Assembly: GCA_038064935.1 (NCBI GenBank)
Contig: JBBTRZ010000035.1
Span: 1-20,946, forward strand
Direction of reading: 5' to 3'
DNA length: 20,946 bases
Source: JAGVGK01 sp038064935
Lineage (GTDB): Bacteria; Patescibacteriota; Minisyncoccia; Phycocordibacterales; JACOZG01
Each line of letters opens with the position of its first letter. Positions within the stretch are counted from its first letter, which is position 1. A model generated the notes under the pieces. That model did no database searches. It saw nothing but the letters and a program-made list of their open reading frames with translations, and was not told the origin of the DNA. Of this stretch, positions 1-6,856 are shown piece by piece. The position numbers were made by a program, and so were the translations under genes.

Positions 1-10
1 CTATTGTACC

Positions 11-40
11 GAAAAACCCCACAGAAATGTGGGGTTTTTC
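11..40. terminator. Strong bidirectional hairpin terminator
   Basis: A perfect inverted repeat, GAAAAACCCCAC at 11-22 and GTGGGGTTTTTC at 29-40, closes further with A23-T28 to leave a GAAA tetraloop. The T-run in the right arm and the A-run in the left arm let it work in either direction. It most likely ends a gene lying to the left of the window and insulates ruvC, whose start must lie after it. Confidence 0.8.
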
Positions 41-135
41 GTGCAACAAAGCCCAAAGAGCTACTATATTATATGCATATCCCCACGGAAAAGTCAATGG
101 GAAGGTGGTCAATGGGGTTTGTTACACTGATTAGC

Positions 136-642
136 ATGATCACCTTGGGAATTGACCCGGGATATGAGCGGTTGGGGATGGCGGTGATTGAGACAAAAGC
201 TCGCGCAAAAAAAGACGAGCTTCTGCATTCAACTTGCATTATCACTTCTAAAAACAATCTTTTCCCCGAACGACTTAAATCACTGGCGCTTGAAGTCGAA
301 AAAGTCTTGGCTAAATATAAGCCCGATACTCTCGCGATTGAAGAATTATTTTTTAGCGGCAATCAGAAGACGGCGATGAAGGTGAGCGAGGTGCGGGGAA
401 TGATTATTTATCTCGCTCTTCGAGCTGGGTGCGAGATTACCAATCTCACTCCCCTTCAAGTAAAAATGTCTATCACCGGCTTCGGCCGCGCCAGTAAAAC
501 TCAAATCATCACGATGATAAAAAAGTTAATAACAGTGCCGAGTGGCAAGCGTCATGACGACGAATATGACGCCATCGCAATCGCTCTAACTGGGGCCGCG
601 CACCAACGACAAAATTTTATCCACAATCAAACTAAACACTAG
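136..642 (+). CDS. ruvC: Crossover junction endodeoxyribonuclease RuvC
   Basis: RuvC is the Holliday-junction resolvase that cuts the crossover paired with RuvAB during recombinational repair. From the ATG at 136 the protein is 168 residues, close to the usual RuvC length. It opens with ITLGIDPGYERLG, with Asp7 as the first metal ligand. LAIEELFF (Glu69/Glu70) and DDEYDAIAIA (Asp142, Asp145) near the end supply the other acidic residues of the RNase H-like site. The reading frame stays open upstream to position 4, but that part runs through the hairpin terminator at 11-40, so the ATG directly before the conserved first strand is preferred. An in-frame ATG at 112 is the alternative. The last codons contain a consensus DnaA box (617-625). 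No strong Shine-Dalgarno sequence is visible. Confidence 0.93.
   Translation: MITLGIDPGYERLGMAVIETKARAKKDELLHSTCIITSKNNLFPERLKSLALEVEKVLAKYKPDTLAIEELFFSGNQKTAMKVSEVRGMIIYLALRAGCEITNLTPLQVKMSITGFGRASKTQIITMIKKLITVPSGKRHDDEYDAIAIALTGAAHQRQNFIHNQTKH
617..625 (+). promoter_or_regulatory. Isolated consensus DnaA box
   Basis: The sequence TTATCCACA matches the bacterial DnaA-box consensus exactly. It lies inside the 3' end of ruvC, about 11 kb from the box cluster beside dnaA. It could be chance or a titration site; no second box is visible next to it. Confidence 0.3.
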
Positions 643-719
643 TTGCAAAAAAAATCGAGTGTGATAAAACAGGATGGTTCTAAGGTCGTAACATTTTTAG
701 ATTATAATAATTATTTTAT

Positions 720-857
720 ATGGACGAGTTAGACAACAAACTTGACGACGATGAAATAGATCCGGTTGTAGGAATCGAGGATGAGGATGAAGCAGATGAC
801 GATGATAAAGTCCCTGGCGTGACCCCTGAAGACGACGAGCTAGGAGGCGAAGTTTAA
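720..857 (+). CDS. Small, extremely acidic protein of unknown function (45 residues)
   Basis: I do not recognise this family. The 45-codon frame opens with MDELDNKLDDDEID and holds 14 Asp and 8 Glu against two Lys, so almost half of the residues are acidic; it has no Cys, no aromatic residue and no hydrophobic segment. It is probably cytoplasmic and disordered. Three things argue that it is real: a TATAAT box at 703-708 ending 11 bases before the ATG, a hairpin terminator starting 20 bases after the stop, and its position as a separate unit between ruvC and the convergent tyrS. Its role is unknown; a cation-binding, nucleic-acid-mimicking or chaperone-like role would be speculation. Confidence 0.6.
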   Translation: MDELDNKLDDDEIDPVVGIEDEDEADDDDKVPGVTPEDDELGGEV

Positions 858-877
858 TATCAAACAGTGGTGAAGTT

Positions 878-907
878 AAAATCATCCGCCAGCTAGCGGA
901 TGATTTT
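878..907. terminator. Bidirectional hairpin terminator between the acidic ORF and tyrS
   Basis: AAAATCATCCGC at 878-889 pairs perfectly with GCGGATGATTTT at 896-907 around a 6-base loop. It is followed on the + strand by TTTTGTTTCTC, and the complementary strand carries the matching T-rich end. It serves the small acidic gene (+) and the convergent tyrS (-). Confidence 0.8.
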
Positions 908-912
908 GTTTC

Positions 913-2091
913 TCAAGTGATAGTGACCCGCCAGAAACGATGTTTGCCAATCTTAAGCTCAAGTGGCCGCCCGATAGTCAAATGCGAGTCAGTGATGATG
1001 CCCCCCGCCACTTCGCGCGCCGCGCCGGCCAGGACGAGCCGTCGCCACTCGGCTTGAGAAGAAACGGCGCCGGCGCGAATTAAAACGGCGCCGAGGCGCT
1101 CCCCGGCCGCGGCTCTAACTTCACTCATTTCGGTCGGCGCGCCGCCCTTTTGGAAAGTGGCGACGAACGCGGCCTCCGCTTTAGCCGCCGCGGTAACGCT
1201 CGCGTAGAGCGTCACCGCGGCGCGCGCGACTTGCATCTTGGCATCGCGTGGATGGAGCGCGCGCCAGTCAGCGATGGTCGCGGTCGGTGTCAAAGTACAC
1301 AACTCGGCAATCGAGAAAATCACTTCATCCGGCAAGGCCATCACTTTGCCATACATCACCTCCGGCGAGTCATCGAGATTGATGAGCCCGCCTTCGCTCT
1401 TATTCATCAGTTTGCCGCCTGTCTTTGAATTAACGAGCAAGGTCGTAGTAATGACAAATTTTTCTCGGCCACGATAAGCGCGCAGAAGGTCACGCCCCAT
1501 CAACATGTTGAAAGTTTGGTCATTGCCGCCCACCTCGACATCCACTTCGAGAGCGACGGAGTCGTAACCCTGAAGTAGTGGGTAAAGAAATTCATTGAGC
1601 CAAATCGGTTTACCGTTCTTCCGCCGCGCTTGAAACATATCCCGCTCAATCATCTGCTGGACGGTCACCTTACCCATCAACTCTAGAATTTCCGCCGCGC
1701 GCAGGCGGCCGAGCCAGCGGGAATTCCAAACGACCGTCGCCCGATTCGGCCCGCGGAAGCTAATCACTTTCGCCGCCTGTCGGCGGAAGGTGATGAAGTT
1801 CTGTCGTACTTCATCAGCCGAAAGCGCTTGGCGCGCCGACATTTTCCCCGTCGGGTCGCCGATGCGCGCGGTGAAGTCGCCGATTAAAAAAATAATTTTA
1901 TGGCCGGCTTCTTGGAAGCGGCGTAAGAGGATGAGATTAGTGGCGTGGCCGAGATGAAGATGGGGTCCGGTCGGATCAACGCCATGATAAATGGTCAACT
2001 TTCGACCGCTGGCCAGTACCGCCTGCAACGCTTCCCGCGACGGATAAATCTGCTCGACGGCGCGCGTTAAATCTAAATTCACTTCAGACAT
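913..2091 (-). CDS. tyrS: Tyrosine--tRNA ligase
   Basis: Class I aminoacyl-tRNA synthetase that charges tRNA-Tyr with tyrosine in the cytoplasm. From the ATG at 2091 it has 392 residues. The Rossmann core shows YHGVDPTGPHLHLGHA (HLGH motif at 46-49) and the tyrosine/tRNA-site segments LQGYDS and GGNDQTFNMLMGRDLL around 174-204. The second signature loop is GGKLMNKSEGG (227-232), a KMSKS variant. The last roughly 60 residues resemble the S4-like RNA-binding domain found at the end of bacterial TyrRS. The frame also allows a TTG start at 2100, but an extended -10 box at 2099-2107 would overlap it, so the ATG at 2091 is preferred. The gene is monocistronic and divergent from the penicillin-binding protein gene. 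Confidence 0.95.
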   Translation of the reverse strand: MSEVNLDLTRAVEQIYPSREALQAVLASGRKLTIYHGVDPTGPHLHLGHATNLILLRRFQEAGHKIIFLIGDFTARIGDPTGKMSARQALSADEVRQNFITFRRQAAKVISFRGPNRATVVWNSRWLGRLRAAEILELMGKVTVQQMIERDMFQARRKNGKPIWLNEFLYPLLQGYDSVALEVDVEVGGNDQTFNMLMGRDLLRAYRGREKFVITTTLLVNSKTGGKLMNKSEGGLINLDDSPEVMYGKVMALPDEVIFSIAELCTLTPTATIADWRALHPRDAKMQVARAAVTLYASVTAAAKAEAAFVATFQKGGAPTEMSEVRAAAGERLGAVLIRAGAVSSQAEWRRLVLAGAAREVAGGIITDSHLTIGRPLELKIGKHRFWRVTIT

Positions 2092-2098
2092 TAATTTC

Positions 2099-2107
2099 AA
2101 TTTACCA
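2099..2107 (-). promoter_or_regulatory. Extended -10 promoter of tyrS
   Basis: Read on the minus strand, TGG-TAAATT ends 7 bases before the tyrS ATG. No -35 box is visible at 16-18 bases. The mRNA would start at or next to the start codon. Confidence 0.45.
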
Positions 2108-2131
2108 CACCCTACCCAATAATTCTAGCCG

Positions 2132-2140
2132 TGCTACGAT
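2132..2140 (+). promoter_or_regulatory. Extended -10 promoter of the penicillin-binding protein gene
   Basis: TGC-TACGAT ends 9 bases before the ATG at 2150; GGAG at 2142-2145 could serve as a very short-spaced Shine-Dalgarno sequence. No -35 box is evident. It is back to back with the tyrS promoter in a 58-base gap. Confidence 0.45.
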
Positions 2141-2149
2141 TGGAGAATT

Positions 2150-4618
2150 ATGCGGCGAGGAAAGAAAATTCATCGAGAGGAGCGGAAGAATTGGCGGGCG
2201 ATCGTCAAGATAATTTTGGCGGCGGGGTTTCTCACTCTGGGAATTCTCATCTTCTGGTTGTTTACGCTCAAAATTCCCGACTTTACCGCGCTCGACGCGC
2301 GGCTCGTCACCGAATCCACGAAAATCTACGATCGCACCGGCAAAGTGCTTCTCTACAGCGTCCAAGGGGGTATTCGACGCAAGGTGGTCCCCTTCGGCGA
2401 CATTTCCAAACAAGTGAAGAATGCGGCCGTCGCCATTGAAGACGACGAATTCTACGAACATCGCGGCATCAAACCCGAAGCCATTCTCCGCGCCTTCTTC
2501 GCTAATCTCCGGAGCGGCGCCTACGGCCAAGGCGGTTCAACGATCACCCAACAAGTGGTCAAGAATTCGCTTCTCACCGCCGACAAGACGATCGCCCGCA
2601 AATTGAAGGAGTGGGTGATCGCGGTGAAGCTTGAGCAAGCGATGTCTAAGGACGAAATTCTCGGCTGGTATCTCAACGAAATCCCTTACGGGGGGAATCT
2701 CTATGGGATAGAGGAAGCATCGCAATCCTTTTTCGGCGCGGCGGCGAATAACCTCACTCTAGCCCAGGCGGCTTATCTCGCGGCCATTCCTAAAGCGCCA
2801 ACTTTCTACTCGCCTTACGGCCCGAACCGGCCGAAACTCGACGAGCGAAAAAATCTGGTGCTTGAACGGATGCGACAACTCGGCTTCATTACGGAAGTGG
2901 AATATAAAGCGGCGGTCGCCGAGTCAGTCACTTTCCAGCTCGCCGAAGGCGGCAACCTTCGCGCGCCGCACTTCGTGATGTGGGTCAGGAGTTACCTTGA
3001 GGAACGCTACGGCGCAGAGACAATTCGACGGCGCGGCTTCAAGGTCATCACCACGCTCGATTGGAATTTACAACAGAAAGCCGAAGCGGTCATCACCAAG
3101 TATGCCCCGATCAATGAGAAAAGTTTCCAGGCCAAGAATGCCGGGCTCGTCACGATTGATCCGACCACCGGCCAAATCCTCGCCATGGTCGGCTCGCGCG
3201 ATTACTTCGACCAAACTAATGATGGGAACTTCAATGTCACCCTCGCCCACCGCCAACCCGGCTCGGCCTTCAAACCCTTCGTCTATGCCACCGCCTTCGC
3301 GGAAGGGTACACCCCCGAGACGATGGTCTTCGACTTGTCGACCCAGTTTGATACTAATTGCGCGATAGATCGCAGTCGTTGCTATACGCCGGAAAATTAT
3401 GATGGCAAATATCAAGGGCCGATGTCTCTTCGTTCGGCCCTCGCTCAATCGAGAAACATTCCGGCGATTAAAGTCCTTTATCTCGCCGGCGTGAGCGACG
3501 CGATCCGCACCGCGCGAAGTATGGGCATTGAGAGTCTGGGTGACGCCAACCGTTACGGCCTAACTTTAGTTTTGGGCGGCGGCGAAGTCTCACCGCTCGA
3601 TATGGCGAGCGCTTATGGCGTCTTCGCGGCCGAGGGGGTCCGGCACCCGGCCGAGAAAATTCTCCGGATTGAAGACGCGAGCGGCGTCGTCCTCGAATCA
3701 TTCACCGATCGGCCGAAAAAAGTTTTAACCGAGAATGTGGCGCGGACAATTTCCAACATTCTCTCGGACGACGCGGCGCGCGCGCCCACCTTCGCCCGTG
3801 GTTCCCTCATGCACTTTCCCAACTACGATGTGGCGGTGAAAACCGGCACCACCAACGACTATCGCGACGCTTGGGTCGTCGGCTATACGCCGAACCTCGT
3901 CACCGCCGCCTGGGTGGGCAACAACGACAATTCACCAATGGAGAAGAAGGTGGCGGGGCTCATCGTCACCCCGCTCTGGCATGAATACTTCGCCGCGGCG
4001 ATCGCCAATCGACCGGTCGAGCGCTTCACGCCGCCCGAACCTACAACGGCCGGGAATCTCCTCCCCGTCTTCCGCGGCCACTATGAAGGTGGAGTAAGTT
4101 ACTATTTGGATAAAATTTCTGGTCTCCGAGCGACTGACAACACCCCGCCCGACTTACGCGTTGAAAAAATTCTGCGCCAGACACATTCCATCCTTTATTG
4201 GTTGGGACGAGAAAATGATCCGCAATTTCTATTTTGGGAGATGCCGGTGCGCGCGTGGGCGGCCGCGCGGGGACTCGTGGATGAGACAGAAGCCGTGATC
4301 CCGACCGAGGCCGACAATGTCCACCTACCGGAATTAGCGCCGCAAGCCGCCTTTACCGAAGAGATTGACGGCGAGAGTTATGAGCTGGATGAGGAAATTA
4401 TGGTCTCCCTCCGCGATCTCAACTCCCGCTTTCCTCTCGCTCAAGCCGATTATTTCTTAAACAATGAATTTCTCGGCTCGATCAAACAAGCGCCTTTCGC
4501 GATCAGTTTCCAGTTGAGCAACTCTCCCGCCGTGAGTGAAACTAATGAACTTAAAGTGATCGTCTACGACAGCGTCCGTAACCAAACCATGCTCACCGCG
4601 AAACTGCTTAGCGAATGA
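2150..4618 (+). CDS. Class A penicillin-binding protein (bifunctional transglycosylase/transpeptidase, PBP1A type)
   Basis: It polymerises lipid II into glycan strands and cross-links the peptides outside the membrane. The 822-residue protein has a basic cytoplasmic tip, one membrane anchor (about 18-40), and a GT51 transglycosylase domain with EDDEFYEHRG (97-106; catalytic Glu97) and QGGSTITQQ (127-135). The penicillin-binding transpeptidase domain has SAFK (nucleophile Ser372, Lys375), SRN (434-436) and KTGT (564-567). After about residue 640 follows a region of roughly 180 residues ending in a beta-rich, Ig/fibronectin-like segment (about 740-822), which may bind the wall or a partner. All catalytic motifs are present, so the enzyme should be active. 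It is the only cell-wall gene in the window and appears monocistronic; no clear terminator follows it. Confidence 0.95.
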   Translation: MRRGKKIHREERKNWRAIVKIILAAGFLTLGILIFWLFTLKIPDFTALDARLVTESTKIYDRTGKVLLYSVQGGIRRKVVPFGDISKQVKNAAVAIEDDEFYEHRGIKPEAILRAFFANLRSGAYGQGGSTITQQVVKNSLLTADKTIARKLKEWVIAVKLEQAMSKDEILGWYLNEIPYGGNLYGIEEASQSFFGAAANNLTLAQAAYLAAIPKAPTFYSPYGPNRPKLDERKNLVLERMRQLGFITEVEYKAAVAESVTFQLAEGGNLRAPHFVMWVRSYLEERYGAETIRRRGFKVITTLDWNLQQKAEAVITKYAPINEKSFQAKNAGLVTIDPTTGQILAMVGSRDYFDQTNDGNFNVTLAHRQPGSAFKPFVYATAFAEGYTPETMVFDLSTQFDTNCAIDRSRCYTPENYDGKYQGPMSLRSALAQSRNIPAIKVLYLAGVSDAIRTARSMGIESLGDANRYGLTLVLGGGEVSPLDMASAYGVFAAEGVRHPAEKILRIEDASGVVLESFTDRPKKVLTENVARTISNILSDDAARAPTFARGSLMHFPNYDVAVKTGTTNDYRDAWVVGYTPNLVTAAWVGNNDNSPMEKKVAGLIVTPLWHEYFAAAIANRPVERFTPPEPTTAGNLLPVFRGHYEGGVSYYLDKISGLRATDNTPPDLRVEKILRQTHSILYWLGRENDPQFLFWEMPVRAWAAARGLVDETEAVIPTEADNVHLPELAPQAAFTEEIDGESYELDEEIMVSLRDLNSRFPLAQADYFLNNEFLGSIKQAPFAISFQLSNSPAVSETNELKVIVYDSVRNQTMLTAKLLSE

Positions 4619-4631
4619 ATTTTTGATGTAC

Positions 4632-4697
4632 TCACAAATTATTAAATTCGTCTATTGATAATCCTGCCTGCCGAACAACAATAATATTCGTTGGCAC
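4632..4697 (-). CDS. Possible 21-residue peptide after the decayed PemK toxin
   Basis: A short frame begins with GTG at 4697, 9 bases after AGGAGA (4712-4707), with an alternative TTG at 4703. It starts MPTNIIVVRQAGLSIDEFNNL-like and ends at TGA 4632-4634. The residue mix looks protein-like rather than random, but the frame is too short to judge; it may be the tail of a lost gene. Confidence 0.2.
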   Translation of the reverse strand: MPTNIIVVRQAGLSIDEFNNL

Positions 4698-4699
4698 GG

Positions 4700-4933
4700 T
4701 CAAATCTCTCCTTTCAAAAAATCTTGAGTAATAGAAGTTGCAAGAATCTTACCAACTTCCCGCCAATCACTACGATCAAGGTGCCCCAGCCGACGGTCGA
4801 TTAAATTTAATGAAATGGTAGCCACCACCGGTTTAAACCAAGTTGGTTTAGGTAATCCGGCTTCTTGCCAATGAATTAATTGATTTTCTTTGTTTGGCTG
4901 TGATTGGCTGGTTAGAGCAAAAATAAGTGTCAT
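4700..4933 (-). pseudogene. PemK/MazF-type toxin lacking its N-terminus
   Basis: Complete PemK-like toxins are mRNA-cutting RNases with an SH3-like barrel. This frame keeps only the second part: LMTLIFALTSQ (a central strand), QEAGLPKPTWFKP, a segment typical of one PemK subgroup, and a helical end, about 77 residues in all. The usual opening strands with the GDI..PF and RPAL motifs are missing. Upstream, the frame runs back only as far as an in-frame stop inside the antitoxin gene and shows no homologous residues there. The toxin start therefore seems to have been deleted and its remains joined to the end of the antitoxin gene in a different frame. The family call rests on recognised motifs and was not checked by a search. 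The remnant is very unlikely to be toxic. Confidence 0.6.
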
Positions 4934-5156
4934 AAGTCGCGTCGGTTGAGTTATCCCAAACCTTAGACAGGACCTCTTCTTGGGGCTTTAGCCATATTGA
5001 ATCGTGCTTCATTCTTAAATTTTTCACGGCAAAGTTTATTGCTTCACTTTCGCTTCGAAATCGGCCGGCCTTGACTTGCCTTTTGATAAACATTCTCAAA
5101 GCCGGCTGAATAACCAGATTGGGTAATTTCGCCGACGCATAAGTTTTAGTATTCAT
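4848..5156 (-). CDS. Antitoxin of a decayed PemIK-type TA locus, with an aberrant C-terminus
   Basis: The first roughly 70 residues look like a small ribbon-helix-helix-type antitoxin: a start like MNTKTYASAKLP, then a helical stretch with FRSESEAINFAVKNL, the usual dimerisation and DNA-binding style of ParD/MazE-like proteins. After ...VWDNSTDATYD the frame runs on for about 30 residues into DNA that encodes the toxin remnant in another frame, so the tail is probably junk created by the same deletion that beheaded the toxin. The start at ATG 5156 is supported by an extended -10 box ending 7 bases upstream. It may still repress its own promoter or neutralise a related toxin elsewhere; this is inference. 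Confidence 0.55.
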   Translation of the reverse strand: MNTKTYASAKLPNLVIQPALRMFIKRQVKAGRFRSESEAINFAVKNLRMKHDSIWLKPQEEVLSKVWDNSTDATYDTYFCSNQPITAKQRKSINSLARSRIT

Positions 5157-5163
5157 TCGTGCC

Positions 5164-5191
5164 AGACTAACATGGGTTTCTATTTTTTCAA
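5164..5191 (-). promoter_or_regulatory. Promoter of the PemI-type antitoxin
   Basis: On the minus strand, TTGAAA (5191-5186) is followed after 16 bases by TAGTCT (5169-5164), itself preceded by TGT as an extended -10. The -10 ends 7 bases before the ATG at 5156, so the transcript would be leaderless. Confidence 0.5.
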
Positions 5192-5192
5192 A

Positions 5193-5450
5193 TCACCGGA
5201 TTGTCCGGGGCGCGGCGCGGTCGAAACGGTCGGCGAGAAGGGCGAGAATGCGTTCGCGGTGACGGAGAATCAAGTTACGAGTGAGCGGCGACGATCGGAG
5301 AATAAGATTGGGCGCCTGCCACACTAATTCCGTCGCGGCGAGATTAACCCCACTTACTTGGTAAATTATTTCGCGAACTTGGGTCACAAAATCAGTTTGG
5401 GCATCAAGCTGACTTTTAATTTTAGCTAGTTGCGCGACAATGTCTTCCAT
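5193..5450 (-). CDS. Small basic protein downstream of dnaN, possibly DciA-like
   Basis: An 85-residue protein from the ATG at 5450 (a TTG two codons upstream is also possible). Residues 1-30 form a predicted helix (IVAQLAKIKSQLD). The C-terminal half has a pattern of short strands and a helix, WQAPNLILRSSPLTRNLIL then HRERILALLADRF, ending in RTIR. This layout resembles the C-terminal half of DUF721/DciA proteins, which help load the replicative helicase, and the position 17 bases after dnaN fits a replication role. The similarity is weak and judged by eye; it may instead be a lineage-specific protein. It is probably co-transcribed with dnaN. Confidence 0.5.
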   Translation of the reverse strand: MEDIVAQLAKIKSQLDAQTDFVTQVREIIYQVSGVNLAATELVWQAPNLILRSSPLTRNLILRHRERILALLADRFDRAAPRTIR

Positions 5451-5467
5451 AGTCAAAAACTTAAAAA

Positions 5468-6571
5468 CTAGCGATTGATCGGCATAATTAAATAGGTGAA
5501 AGATGAATCGCCCACTCCCTGAACCACGACGGGCTTATGCGGGCCGTTGAATTTAAACCGGAGTGAATCGGTGGTGAACGACTGGAAGCAGTCGAGTAAA
5601 TATTTCACATTGATTGTGAGCGTCACCGGCTCCCCCTCGATCGCCACCGGGAGGCGTGAGGTATTCTCACCGCTATCATTCCTCGCCGTGAACTCAATTA
5701 GTTTATCGGTCGGCGACACCGCCAGAGTAATTTGCCCCGAACGATCAACGAAGATATTTAAGAGCTTCAGTGTTTCCAGGAGCTCGGCGCGAGGTAGGGT
5801 AGCTTCCGTCAGGCGCGTGGTGGGAATGATTTGCCGGTAATCCGGATAGACGCCATCAACTAGCCGTGAGGTTAGATAGATGTCTCCAATCTGGAAAGAG
5901 ATTTGGTGCTGATTATATTCCACCGTTACTTCACTCTCGTCTAGCTCAAGCGCGCGGATAATCTCGGCCACATTTTTGATCGGAATAATCAGATGATTCA
6001 GTGTGAGCGACACCTTGAGCGCCGGCGGAAAAACTTTCTCGGCGAGGCGGAAGGAGTCGGTGGCGACGACCGCCAACTCGCCGCTTTGATTATAGAGACA
6101 GACGCTCGCAATCTCGGGCTTGGTGAGTGAAGAGGAGGCGCTGTAGGCCACGGCGCGGAGCGCCGTGGCGAGATCATCACTCGGGATCGTGAAGGTCTGG
6201 CGATTCTCTGTCACCTTGGGGAGCGATGGAAAATCAGTTGGCGGGTACCCCTTAATAATTGTCGCTGATTGAGGCGAAGAGACAGTGAGATTCCCCGACA
6301 CACTTTCGAGCGCCACCATTTCGCCGGCGACATTGGATAGGAAATTAAACAAAACTGCCCCCGGCACGGCCGTGAGCCCTTCAGTCGAGACACGACACGG
6401 CAAACTGATTTCAATCCCCAACTCGAGGTTGGTGGCGCGAATAATCAGAGTCCGCCCCACGGCCTCGAGAATCACCGAATTAAGAATCGGCAGAGATAAA
6501 TTCTTACCGGTTATCTTCTCGGCGAGCCCGACCGCCGCCTGCAATTTCCCCCTCACACATTCCAATTTCAT
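5468..6571 (-). CDS. dnaN: DNA polymerase III beta subunit (sliding clamp)
   Basis: The clamp closes as a dimeric ring around DNA and tethers the replicative polymerase and other enzymes. The 367-residue product has the normal length for three clamp folds. It begins MKLECVRGKLQAAVGLAEK, has the first-domain segment LPILNSVILEA and the central VATDSFRLAEK, and shows the family ending SFTYLIMPINR, whose hydrophobic tail helps form the partner-binding pocket. The start at ATG 6571 fits an extended -10 box 9 bases upstream and a GGAG between them. The small gene at 5193-5450 follows at once. dnaN is not next to dnaA here but lies about 3.5 kb away, on the far side of an accessory block. Confidence 0.96.
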   Translation of the reverse strand: MKLECVRGKLQAAVGLAEKITGKNLSLPILNSVILEAVGRTLIIRATNLELGIEISLPCRVSTEGLTAVPGAVLFNFLSNVAGEMVALESVSGNLTVSSPQSATIIKGYPPTDFPSLPKVTENRQTFTIPSDDLATALRAVAYSASSSLTKPEIASVCLYNQSGELAVVATDSFRLAEKVFPPALKVSLTLNHLIIPIKNVAEIIRALELDESEVTVEYNQHQISFQIGDIYLTSRLVDGVYPDYRQIIPTTRLTEATLPRAELLETLKLLNIFVDRSGQITLAVSPTDKLIEFTARNDSGENTSRLPVAIEGEPVTLTINVKYLLDCFQSFTTDSLRFKFNGPHKPVVVQGVGDSSFTYLIMPINR

Positions 6572-6580
6572 ATCAGCTCC

Positions 6581-6589
6581 AGTCTAGCA
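6581..6589 (-). promoter_or_regulatory. Extended -10 promoter of dnaN
   Basis: On the minus strand TGC-TAGACT ends 9 bases before the dnaN ATG, followed by GGAGCTGA. There is no recognisable -35 box at normal spacing. Confidence 0.4.
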
Positions 6590-6604
6590 CTCTCACTGTA
6601 AAAA

Positions 6605-6613
6605 TGATACGAT
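6605..6613 (+). promoter_or_regulatory. Extended -10 promoter of the AbiE-like pair
   Basis: TGA-TACGAT ends 6 bases before the ATG at 6620, so the expected transcription start coincides with the start codon. It is almost identical to the box in front of the penicillin-binding protein gene. Confidence 0.5.
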
Positions 6614-6619
6614 CAAGCT

Positions 6620-6856
6620 ATGGAACAGATGCCCCTTAGACCATCCCTCTTTTGGGATGTTGACCCCAAGACAATTGATCCGGAGAAAAATGCGGTGTAT
6701 ATTATCGAGCGCATTATAGATTTTGGCAATGATAAAGAAGTGAGATGGATGTGGCGTTATTATAATCATGCGAAAGTTAGATCAGTAGTTCAAAAGTCTA
6801 GAATATTACAAGCTCCATCTAGAAATTTTTGGAATCTACTTCTTGCAACAAAATGA
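6620..6856 (+). CDS. Putative antitoxin of an AbiEii-type pair (DUF6922-like)
   Basis: A 78-residue protein with PSLFWDVDPKTIDPEKNAVYIIERI near its start, followed by a predicted helix and the aromatic segment VRWMWRYY. From memory this resembles short proteins (DUF6922 type) that often precede AbiEii-like nucleotidyltransferases. It overlaps the next gene by four bases (ATGA), the usual sign of translational coupling in two-gene TA operons. The function as antitoxin is inferred from order and coupling. It is not related in any visible way to the winged-helix AbiEi antitoxin. A leaderless promoter lies directly in front. Confidence 0.65.
   Translation: MEQMPLRPSLFWDVDPKTIDPEKNAVYIIERIIDFGNDKEVRWMWRYYNHAKVRSVVQKSRILQAPSRNFWNLLLATK

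Noticed and set aside
2102..2530. 142-residue frame on the minus strand within the PBP gene start
   Set aside because: It lies antisense to a gene with all catalytic motifs and has no recognisable domain; such frames are common opposite GC-rich genes.
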